From assembly GCA_030824555.1 (NCBI GenBank), contig JAVBXK010000049.1, positions 1 to 64,000 on the forward strand: 64,000 nucleotides of DNA, written 5' to 3'. A model generated the notes under the pieces. It ran no database searches, had not been told where the DNA came from, and saw only the letters and a list, made by a program, of their open reading frames with translations. Both the position numbers and the translations under genes were made by a program. This DNA is from a bacterium. GTDB taxonomy: Bacteria; Pseudomonadota; Gammaproteobacteria; Burkholderiales; Burkholderiaceae_C. Positions 57,920 through 64,000 of the stretch are shown one piece after another (the first letter of the stretch is position 1; each line of letters opens with the position of its first letter).

Positions 57920-59203
57920 TCACAGGATGGCGCTGCCTGGGTGCTCGCCGCGCTCGTACACCACGTGGGCACGGCCCACCAGTAGCGTGTCCAGTTCGCC
58001 AATGTTCTGGGTGTCCTTGTTGGTGTAGGGCAGTTTTTGCAGCACGTAACGCATGGCGTTCAGGCGAGCGCGCTTCTTGCAGTCGCTTTTGATGACCGTC
58101 CAGGGGGCATCGGCCGTGTCGGTTTCGAAGAACATGGCCTCCTTGGCCTTGGTGTAGTCGTCCCACTTGTCCAGGCTGGCCAGGTCAATCGGGCTGAGTT
58201 TCCATTGTTTGAGCGGATGGGCCTCGCGCTCCTTGAAGCGGCGGCGCTGCTCCTTGCGGCTGACCGAGAACCAAAACTTGATCAGGTGGATGCCGCTGCG
58301 CACCAGTTGACGCTCGAACTGCGGGGTCTGGCGGATGAACTCCTGGTACTCGTCGTCGGAACAAAAACCCATGACACGTTCCACACCAGCCCGGTTGTAC
58401 CAGCTGCGGTCGAACAGCGTGATTTCGCCCGCTGTGGGCAAATGCTGCACGTAACGCTGGAAGTACCACTGACCGCGTTCAACTTCGCTCGGTTTTTCAA
58501 GCGCCACCACACGGGCACCGCGAGGGTTCAAGTGCTCCATCATGCGTTTGATGGTGCCGCCTTTGCCCGCAGCATCGCGCCCTTCAAACAGGATGACCAC
58601 GCGCTGCCCCGTCTCTTTGGCCCAGGCCTGGAGCTTGAGGAACTCCACTTGCAGCAGGTATTTCTGCTTCTCGTAGTTTTTGCGGGAGAGCAGGTTTTTG
58701 TAGGGGTACTCGCCCTTGCGCCAGTTGAGCGACAGCTCTTCGTCCGGGGCAACCTTGTCAATGGCCAATTTGCCAGTAGACAGTGTGCGTGCCTTCAGCA
58801 GTTCGCGGATGGCTTTGGCATCGTCAGGTGCCGCACCTTCCAGAATGGCCTTCAGGCCGCTGGCCTTTGCGGCGGCTTTGGTCTTGGGGTTGTTCAGGAT
58901 GTTTTCCACGGCCACCAGCTTGGCATCCTGGGCTTTTTCCACGGCACGCTTGACCGTGGCACGGCGCAGCGGCTCGGGTTCGGGTTTGGCCAGCACGTCG
59001 CCAGCGCTGACCTTGCGTGCAACGGGGGGTTTGGCTACCGCCGCTTTGGTCGCCGTTGCCTTGACGGCAGGCTTCGCCAGCTTGACGCTCAGCTTGACAG
59101 TCTTGGTCTGCACGCCGACGGCGGCAGCCTTGGCGACCGCTTCGGTTGACTTTGCCGCGGAAGCAATGGGGGTGACGTTGTCCGTAGTTTGATCAGTTTG
59201 CAT
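57920..59203 (-). CDS. ppk2: Polyphosphate kinase 2 with long Ala/Lys-rich N-terminus
   Basis: PPK2 phosphorylates nucleoside di- or monophosphates from polyphosphate. The core carries Walker A FEGRDAAGKGGTI (about residue 204), FDRSWYNRAGVERVMGF and FWFSVSRKEQRRRFKERE. The protein has 427 residues against about 300 for class I enzymes; the first 140 residues are low-complexity, rich in Ala, Lys and Val (SVKLAKPAVKATATKAAVAKPP), resembling histone H1-like or AlgP tails, then a helical segment. The tail could bind polyphosphate or DNA; that is inference. It is the first gene of a minus-strand run with the chromate transporter pair. Confidence 0.93.
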   Translation of the reverse strand: MQTDQTTDNVTPIASAAKSTEAVAKAAAVGVQTKTVKLSVKLAKPAVKATATKAAVAKPPVARKVSAGDVLAKPEPEPLRRATVKRAVEKAQDAKLVAVENILNNPKTKAAAKASGLKAILEGAAPDDAKAIRELLKARTLSTGKLAIDKVAPDEELSLNWRKGEYPYKNLLSRKNYEKQKYLLQVEFLKLQAWAKETGQRVVILFEGRDAAGKGGTIKRMMEHLNPRGARVVALEKPSEVERGQWYFQRYVQHLPTAGEITLFDRSWYNRAGVERVMGFCSDDEYQEFIRQTPQFERQLVRSGIHLIKFWFSVSRKEQRRRFKEREAHPLKQWKLSPIDLASLDKWDDYTKAKEAMFFETDTADAPWTVIKSDCKKRARLNAMRYVLQKLPYTNKDTQNIGELDTLLVGRAHVVYERGEHPGSAIL

Positions 59204-59300
59204 GTGTGTGTCAGGAAGATGTCAATCCACCAGTATGTTCAGGTTCAACAGGGTGCAGTTTGACGTATGTCAAGCGACGTCAGCGTTTGATGAACGGGGG

Positions 59301-60650
59301 TCAGCCCAGTTTTTTCACCATGACCACACTCTTGCGGTCCCAGTTGTATTTGCGTTTGCGGGCGTCTGGCAACCAGTCGGGGTCCACCTGCACAAAGCCG
59401 CGTTTGATGAACCAGTGCATGGTGCGTGTGGTCAGCACAAAAATGCTTTGCAGCCCCATCAGGCGGGCGCGCTGCTCGATACGTTTGAGCACCTTTTCGC
59501 CATCGCCCTGGCCCTGGCTTTGGGGGGACACGGTGAGTGCCGCCATTTCAGCCGTTTTGCCTTCGGGATACGGATATAGCGCAGCGCAGGCGAAGATGAC
59601 GCCGTCGTGCTCGACGATGGTGTAGTTGGCCACGTCGCGTTCGATCTCGGTGCGGCTGCGCTTGACCAGCGTGCCGTCTTTCTCGAACGGCTCGATCAGT
59701 TGAAGGATGCCGCCCACGTCGTCCGGCGTGGCTTCGCGCAGGCTTTCCAGCTTTTCATCGACCACCATGGTGCCGATGCCGTCGTGCACATACACCTCCA
59801 GCAGCAGCGCACCGTCCACCGAAAACGGGATGATGTGGCTGCGCTCCACGCCCGCTTTGCAGGCTTTGACGCAGTGCTGCAAATAAAACGCGGTGTCGGT
59901 GGGCACCTGGGGCGCGGGCAGTTGGGCCAGCAGCGCCTCGGCCGTGGCCAGGGGCAACTCGGTATCGATGGCGTTGTCTTCGCTGACCGGTTGTGTGGGG
60001 TCAAGCGGCACGCCGGGCACTTCTGTCACAAAAATCAGCTTGTCGGCCTGCAGGGCAATGGCCACAGAGGTGGCCACCTCTTCCATGCTGAGGTTGAAGG
60101 CTTCGCCCGTGGGCGAAAACCCGAACGGAGACAGCAGCACCAGCGCCCCCATGTCCAGCGTGCGGCTGATGCCGCCCACGTCCACCTTGCGCACCAAACC
60201 GCTGTGTTGAAAGTCCACCCCGTCCACGATGCCCACGGGCCGCGCCGTGATGAAGTTGCCCGACAGCACCCGCACCGTGCTGCCCGCCATGGGCGTGTTG
60301 GGCAGGCCCTGGCTGAAAGCAGCTTCAATTTCGTAGCGCAGCTGCCCGGCGGCCTCTTGAGCACAGTCCAGTGCCACCGAGTCGGTGATACGGATGCCGT
60401 GCGAATACTTGGCCTGGTGCCCCTTGGCCGCCAGCTGCTCGTTCACCTGAGGGCGAAAGCCGTGCACCAGCACCAGCTTCACGCCCATGCTCTGGATCAT
60501 GGCCAGGTCTTGCGCCAGGTTGTGCAGCTTGCCAGCCGCAATCGCCTCGCCCGCAATGCCCACCACGAAGGTCTGGTTGCGAAATTTGTGGATGTACGGT
60601 GCCACCGACCGGAACCAGGGCACGAAGGTGAAATTGAAGACGTTTGACAT
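59301..60650 (-). CDS. argA: N-acetylglutamate synthase (ArgA-type)
   Basis: Amino-acid acetyltransferase opening arginine synthesis. 449 residues: N-terminal carbamate-kinase-like domain (FVVGIAGEAIAAGKLHNLAQD, KLVLVHGFRPQVNEQL, SGNFITARPVGIVDGVDF) and C-terminal GNAT domain (AALYPYPEGKTAEMAALTVSPQSQGQGDGEKVLKRIEQRA). Start ATG at 60650 gives the conserved opening; the track frame back to 61154 runs through vapC. Its start is only 17 bp after the vapC stop, so it is likely to share a transcript with the toxin-antitoxin genes. Confidence 0.94.
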   Translation of the reverse strand: MSNVFNFTFVPWFRSVAPYIHKFRNQTFVVGIAGEAIAAGKLHNLAQDLAMIQSMGVKLVLVHGFRPQVNEQLAAKGHQAKYSHGIRITDSVALDCAQEAAGQLRYEIEAAFSQGLPNTPMAGSTVRVLSGNFITARPVGIVDGVDFQHSGLVRKVDVGGISRTLDMGALVLLSPFGFSPTGEAFNLSMEEVATSVAIALQADKLIFVTEVPGVPLDPTQPVSEDNAIDTELPLATAEALLAQLPAPQVPTDTAFYLQHCVKACKAGVERSHIIPFSVDGALLLEVYVHDGIGTMVVDEKLESLREATPDDVGGILQLIEPFEKDGTLVKRSRTEIERDVANYTIVEHDGVIFACAALYPYPEGKTAEMAALTVSPQSQGQGDGEKVLKRIEQRARLMGLQSIFVLTTRTMHWFIKRGFVQVDPDWLPDARKRKYNWDRKSVVMVKKLG

Positions 60651-60667
60651 GGGTATGCAGTGCAGGC

Positions 60668-61117
60668 TTAACTGACGGACAGCAGTTGAAGGTGTTGGGC
60701 GGGTAAAAGACGAAGAAAGTCGCGGTCGAATGTCACCAGAATGTCGCCGTGGCTCAAGGTCGTGGCGGCAATCCAGGCATCCGGTATGTCGTTGCCCGAG
60801 AGTGCTTGCACAGTGCACAGCTGCCGCATGGTGGGCCATTCGGTTTCCCCGGTCAGCCAGCCAACGCCTGGGCAGGCCAGCAACGCGTCGATGAAGGCCA
60901 ACGCTGGGCGCATGGGTGTGGGGTTCACAAAAATTTTGGGGTGAGTGACCAGACGGAGGTAGCTCGCCACCACAGTGCCCATCAATCGGAACGTCGAAGC
61001 AGGGCTGGCTTGGCTGATCCCCGCCGACAGGGCCTGTGTCAGCCACTGGTGCGCCATGGCGTGGTGCACATGGTCGCGCCGTGATGCCGCCACCAACACG
61101 TTCACATCGGGGGTCAT
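60668..61117 (-). CDS. vapC: PIN-domain toxin, VapC-like
   Basis: A 149-residue PIN-domain ribonuclease. The acidic cluster is Asp in MTPDVNVLVAA, Asp in GNDIPDAWIAA and Asp in LVTFDRDF. Such toxins cleave tRNA or rRNA when their antitoxin is lost. It overlaps the upstream antitoxin by 4 bp (ATGA), the usual toxin-antitoxin order (antitoxin first). Toxicity is not shown here. Confidence 0.85.
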   Translation of the reverse strand: MTPDVNVLVAASRRDHVHHAMAHQWLTQALSAGISQASPASTFRLMGTVVASYLRLVTHPKIFVNPTPMRPALAFIDALLACPGVGWLTGETEWPTMRQLCTVQALSGNDIPDAWIAATTLSHGDILVTFDRDFLRLLPAQHLQLLSVS

Positions 61118-61386
61118 GCGGTATTGCCCTCTTTGCCCGTAATGAGACTTTCAACCGCAGTCAACATGGATTTGTTGCTGGTAGGGTCAATGCCCGATTG
61201 CAGGCCGCCTTGCCCGTCGAACAGGGGCAATTCAGGCAGGGTGATCGGTGTGGATGGCCGTGTGGACTGAACGTACTGTGCCAGCATCTCCCGCACCTTG
61301 GCGCTCAGTGAGGTGCCCTCTTCAATGGCTTTGATGCGGGCTTTCTTGATGAGCTGGTCGTCAATGGACAGGGTCAGGTTCGACAC
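61114..61386 (-). CDS. vapB: Ribbon-helix-helix antitoxin, VapB-like
   Basis: A 90-residue antitoxin. The N-terminal ribbon-helix-helix has LTLSIDDQLIKKARIKAIEEGTSLSAKVREML; the C-terminal half (LPELPLFDGQGGLQSGIDPTSN) would fold on the toxin. Antitoxins of this type repress their own promoter together with the toxin. The palindrome GTTTGCAAAC lies 33 bp upstream of the ATG. It is followed directly by vapC and argA. Confidence 0.83.
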   Translation of the reverse strand: MSNLTLSIDDQLIKKARIKAIEEGTSLSAKVREMLAQYVQSTRPSTPITLPELPLFDGQGGLQSGIDPTSNKSMLTAVESLITGKEGNTA

Positions 61387-61418
61387 GGTGGACTCCAGGG
61401 CATGGGTTGTCTGGCATA

Positions 61419-61428
61419 GTTTGCAAAC
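61419..61428. promoter_or_regulatory. Candidate vapBC operator
   Basis: GTTTGCAAAC is a perfect 10-bp palindrome 33 bp upstream of the vapB start, where the VapBC repressor complex would be expected to bind. It is the only perfect repeat of this length in the 90 bp between vapB and the hrpA remnant. Assignment rests on position. Confidence 0.4.
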
Positions 61429-61476
61429 CAGTGTAGCACGTGAACATGTGAAACTGTGTCCTGGGATATGCTGTCC

Positions 61477-61644
61477 ATGTCCGAGATCCTGACCATCACG
61501 TTTCCCGAGTCCTTGCCAGTTTCAGCCCGCCGTGAAGGCACGCCGTTGGGCGAGGTAGCGGGCTACAAGGGGCGCTTCAACGACCGGCTCACGCCCGGTT
61601 CCACTGGGCTGGGCACAAACCTCCCCCGTACCTGTGCGGTGTAG
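61477..61644 (+). pseudogene. Decayed, internally deleted 5' fragment of hrpA
   Basis: The 55-codon frame aligns with the start of the hrpA gene at 63680. Bases 61501-61535 match 63701-63735 at 32 of 35 positions and encode [11 protein letters not shown] in both. Bases 61543-61570 match 63971-63998 at 26 of 28 and encode TPLGEV(A/V)GYK. About 76 codons, including the Walker A GETGSGKT, are missing between these blocks. The match continues past the window's hrpA as RFNDRLTPG, then is lost. It cannot be a helicase and is best read as a remnant of a partial duplication. Confidence 0.8.
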
Positions 61645-61951
61645 CGCGCCCTTGATGCGGCAGGCAGCCATCGGCCCGTTGTGAAGATTGACTACAGCAG
61701 TAGGGATTTGCTGACAAAAAGTCAGGAAGTGCTGACAGTGTGCGTGCGTGGCGATTAAAAAAATAAATCAGTCCCGCCTTCGGAACATTGCATTCCGGTC
61801 AACGCTCGCTGAAATCACTCTGGGAGGGGTGATCCATCTCTTGTTTGCTTCCGAGTCTCCATCCCTCTGCAAACAGCCGTTGCCCTTTGTGACGCGGCGC
61901 TGTCGCTGATCTGTGCACTGTGTGTATTGAATTTTCCAGGGAGAAAACCGC
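61645..61951. other. Non-coding region between hrpA remnant and chemotaxis gene
   Basis: About 300 bp without a convincing gene. A short open plus-strand stretch (61683-61758) could encode 25 residues ending SQEVLTVCVRGD but has no start signal and may be more remnant. The right part contains a T-rich tract and, just before the next gene, the ribosome binding site AGGGAG. No sigma-28 or sigma-54 promoter, hairpin terminator or tRNA was recognised. Confidence 0.5.
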
Positions 61952-63496
61952 ATGTCTATCAGATGGAACCTCAAAACAAAGTTGCTGCTGCTCAGCTCAC
62001 TGCTGTTGGCATTTTTTGCCCTGAGTGGGCTCACCAGCGTCTTCCTGCAGCAGCAGGGAGATGCCGACATGTCTTCGCTTTATGCTGACCGGGTGGTACC
62101 GCTCCAACAGCTCAAGTCGGTATCCGACGCGTATGCGGTGCAGATTGTGGACACCGCACACAAAGCACGCGACGGTGCGTTGACCACTGAGCAAGCCACC
62201 CGCTCGATTGCCGAAGCAAAAAGCATCATCCAGCGCGAGTGGAAAGCCTATACCGCCACTTACCTGGTGGAACGGGAAAAACAGCTGGTCCACCAGATGG
62301 ACGGGCTGATGGGCCCCGCCAACGCCGCCGTCGATGAACTGGCGCGTCTGGTTGCCCAGCCTGACAAGGCTGCGCTGGCCGCCTTTGCCGCCCGTCAGAT
62401 GTACCCGGCCTTCGACCCCATGCAAGATGTGCTGGGCCAACTCATTCAGACCCAGCTCGATGTGTCCCAGCAAACCGTGCTGTCGCACCAACACAGCACC
62501 CAGGCATTCACAGGTACGCTGGTGGTCACGTTGCTGGTGGCCGGTGCTGTGGGCATGGGCGTGGCTTTGTGGATCAGCCGCACCACGGTCGAACCCCTGC
62601 GCGATGCGGTGCAATTTGCCCACCAGGTGGCACAAGGCGACCTGACCACCACCGTTGATGCTCCTGGCACTGATGAGGTTGCCCAATTGCGCCACGCGCT
62701 GAGCGGCATGCAAGAAGCACTGACCCGCGTGGTGGCCGAAGTGCGGCAACAGGCAGACCAGCTGGCCGCCTCGGCCCAGCAAATAGCCGGGGGCAACCTC
62801 GACCTGAGCCAGCGCACCGAAGAGCAAGCCAGTGCGCTTCAGCAGCAAGCTGCATCCATGGAGCAACTGGGCAGCAACGTGCACCACAACGCCACCCATG
62901 CCAACCAGGCCAGCCGCATGGCTGCCCACGCGTCCGAGGTCGCTGCCCGAGGCGGAGAAGCGGTGGCTGATGTGGTCAGCACCATGCAAGGCATCACGGC
63001 CAGCTCACGCAAGATCGGCGACATCATCGGGGTGATTGACGGCATTGCTTTCCAGACCAACATCCTGGCCCTGAACGCTGCGGTGGAAGCGGCCCGCGCC
63101 GGCGATGCCGGACGGGGTTTTGCCGTGGTCGCTGCCGAGGTGCGAAGCCTGGCCAGCCGCTCGGCTGCAGCGGCTCAGGAAATCAAAGTGCTCATTCACG
63201 ACAGCCTGGAGCGGGTCGAATCCGGCAGCCAGCAGGTCGATACCGCAGGGCACACCATGGGCGAAGTGGTGACGGCTATCCAGAAGGTCACCGAATTGGT
63301 CCACGGCATCGACGGGGCCAGCAACGAACAAAGCACCGGCATGGACCAGGTGGGCAAAGCCATCAACATGATCGATCAGGCCACGCAGATGAACGCGGCA
63401 CTGGTCGAAGAAATGGCTGCTGCAACCGAGCGACTCAAGTCGCAGGCACAGGAGCTGGTGGCGGCGGTGTCGGTGTTCCATCTGCGCAGTGCCTGA
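61952..63496 (+). CDS. Methyl-accepting chemotaxis protein
   Basis: A 514-residue transmembrane chemoreceptor. TM1 (LLLLSSLLLAFFALSGLTSVFL), a periplasmic four-helix-bundle sensor to about 185, TM2 (LVVTLLVAGAVGMGVALWI), HAMP, and a signalling domain with the hairpin tip IGDIIGVIDGIAFQTNILALNAAVEAARAGDAGRGFAVVAAEVR. No C-terminal CheR-binding pentapeptide is present. The ligand is unknown. AGGGAG lies nine bases upstream of the ATG. No che or fla genes are nearby; it sits between the hrpA remnant and hrpA. Confidence 0.95.
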   Translation: MSIRWNLKTKLLLLSSLLLAFFALSGLTSVFLQQQGDADMSSLYADRVVPLQQLKSVSDAYAVQIVDTAHKARDGALTTEQATRSIAEAKSIIQREWKAYTATYLVEREKQLVHQMDGLMGPANAAVDELARLVAQPDKAALAAFAARQMYPAFDPMQDVLGQLIQTQLDVSQQTVLSHQHSTQAFTGTLVVTLLVAGAVGMGVALWISRTTVEPLRDAVQFAHQVAQGDLTTTVDAPGTDEVAQLRHALSGMQEALTRVVAEVRQQADQLAASAQQIAGGNLDLSQRTEEQASALQQQAASMEQLGSNVHHNATHANQASRMAAHASEVAARGGEAVADVVSTMQGITASSRKIGDIIGVIDGIAFQTNILALNAAVEAARAGDAGRGFAVVAAEVRSLASRSAAAAQEIKVLIHDSLERVESGSQQVDTAGHTMGEVVTAIQKVTELVHGIDGASNEQSTGMDQVGKAINMIDQATQMNAALVEEMAAATERLKSQAQELVAAVSVFHLRSA

Positions 63497-63518
63497 GCTG
63501 AGATCGCCCATGCCCGCT

Positions 63519-63611
63519 CACCACCCAAAAATGCACCCGCTCGGCGTTGCAAATGCGCGCAATAGCCCGAGCTATTGCTGTGCTTTGCGCCTTGATCGGG
63601 CACGTTTGGTG
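63519..63611. repeat. 93-bp imperfect palindrome
   Basis: The core GCAATAGC-ccga-GCTATTGC (63559-63578) is perfect, and pairing continues outward with interruptions: CAAATGC/GTGCTTTG, GGCG/CGCC, CCCG/CGGG, CCAAA/TTTGG and CACC/GGTG. This is much longer than a terminator and lacks a T run. It may be a mobile palindromic element or a structured RNA, placed between the chemotaxis gene and hrpA. Confidence 0.55.
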
Positions 63612-63679
63612 CGCTGCTCGGGCACGCCCGAAAAACTCTCAACCTCTGAGTGACTCCAGCGCCCCGGGATAATCGGGGC

Positions 63680-64000
63680 ATGCAGCCACTGAAGATTGAA
63701 TTCCCCGAGTCCTTGCCCGTTTCCGCCCGCCGTGACGAAATCATGGCGGCCATGGTGAGGCACCAGGTGACCATCGTCTGTGGTGAAACCGGTTCGGGCA
63801 AAACCACCCAGTTACCCAAAATGGCGCTGGCCTTGGGCCGTGCGCAGCGGGTGCAGGTGCCGGGCAAAGATGGCAAATTGCGCTGGCAAGGCCCGCTCAT
63901 TGGCCACACCCAGCCCCGGCGCATCGCGGCCACCAGCGTGGCCCAGCGCATTGCCGATGAGCTGAACACCCCGTTGGGCGAGGTGGTGGGCTACAAGGTG
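63680..64000 (+). CDS. hrpA: ATP-dependent RNA helicase HrpA, N-terminal part
   Basis: DEAH-box helicase gene cut by the window end; 107 codons are present and open, which is why the ORF track does not list it. Motif I is [21 protein letters not shown] and motif Ia [19 protein letters not shown], both characteristic of HrpA/HrpB. A GATAAT box 10 bp before the ATG may be a promoter element or part of the leader. The same 5' end occurs as a decayed copy at 61477. Confidence 0.9.
   Translation, partial: MQPLKIEFPESLPVSARRDEIMAAMVRHQVTIVCGETGSGKTTQLPKMALALGRAQRVQVPGKDGKLRWQGPLIGHTQPRRIAATSVAQRIADELNTPLGEVVGYKV

Noticed and set aside
59301-61154. 617-residue version of ArgA in the ORF track
   Set aside because: The first 168 residues read through vapC in another frame and have no ArgA similarity; the family start is at 60650.
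61477-61644. Functional 55-residue small gene
   Set aside because: Its two blocks match hrpA closely with a deletion between them and the end is unrelated, so a remnant is more likely than a selected small protein.

Overview
The window looks like a chromosomal segment of a Gram-negative betaproteobacterium, order Burkholderiales and most likely family Comamonadaceae. The evidence is gene order and family membership: a der-hfq-hflX-hflK-hflC-DUF2065-hisZ-purA block, an ndk-rlmN-pilW-rodZ-ispG-hisS-yfgM-bamB block, sucA-sucB-lpd-zapE, a monomeric isocitrate dehydrogenase, and intergenic hairpin elements of the CGCTTTAT...TTTAGCTA type that I remember from Comamonadaceae. The DNA is GC-rich, so many long antisense ORFs in the track are shadows. 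I saw no rRNA, tRNA, CRISPR array, prophage or insertion sequence. Start codons are often TTG or GTG (zapE, rluD, der, hflX, hfq, the dCACHE-GGDEF-EAL gene).

Region 1 (1-9 kb) is a signalling island. It holds a lipoprotein alpha/beta hydrolase, a hybrid sensor histidine kinase divergent from an ABC-type periplasmic binding protein, and a sugar-type binding lipoprotein overlapping by 4 bp a dCACHE-HAMP-PAS-GGDEF-EAL protein. Neither binding protein has a permease or ATPase beside it. This suggests two binding-protein-dependent sensory modules, one feeding a phosphorelay and the other c-di-GMP. Region 2 (9-18.6 kb) is metabolic and accessory: pobA, a four-gene minus-strand run (beta-propeller protein, polysaccharide deacetylase, sterol-desaturase-family hydroxylase, branched-chain-amino-acid-type binding protein), icd, an NlpC/P60 peptidase and an isochorismatase-family hydrolase.

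Region 3 (18.6-28.3 kb) is central carbon metabolism: propionyl-CoA synthetase, an ArsR-type regulator, and the 2-oxoglutarate dehydrogenase complex (sucA, sucB, lpd) with zapE. The sucA leader is rich in inverted repeats, and tandem hairpins sit between sucB and lpd. Region 4 (28.3-49.7 kb) is housekeeping: a PP2C phosphatase, bamD, rluD, scpB, rluB, ndk, rlmN, pilW, rodZ, ispG, hisS, yfgM, bamB, der, hfq, hflX, hflKC, hisZ, purA and a phosphoribosyltransferase. These cover outer-membrane assembly, ribosome and tRNA function, membrane proteolysis, and purine and histidine synthesis, and are mostly closely spaced or overlapping.

Region 5 (49.7-64 kb) mixes a cystathionine beta-lyase-like enzyme, mnmH, a divergent arylesterase/ABC-ATPase pair whose start codons overlap, rlmB, a second GGDEF-EAL protein, a split chromate transporter, a PPK2 with a long Ala/Lys-rich N-terminus, and argA directly behind a vapBC toxin-antitoxin pair. 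At the right end a methyl-accepting chemotaxis protein gene lies between a decayed, internally deleted copy of the hrpA 5' end and the real hrpA, which runs off the window. The signalling modules, the hrpA remnant and the structured sucA leader are the parts most worth a second look.
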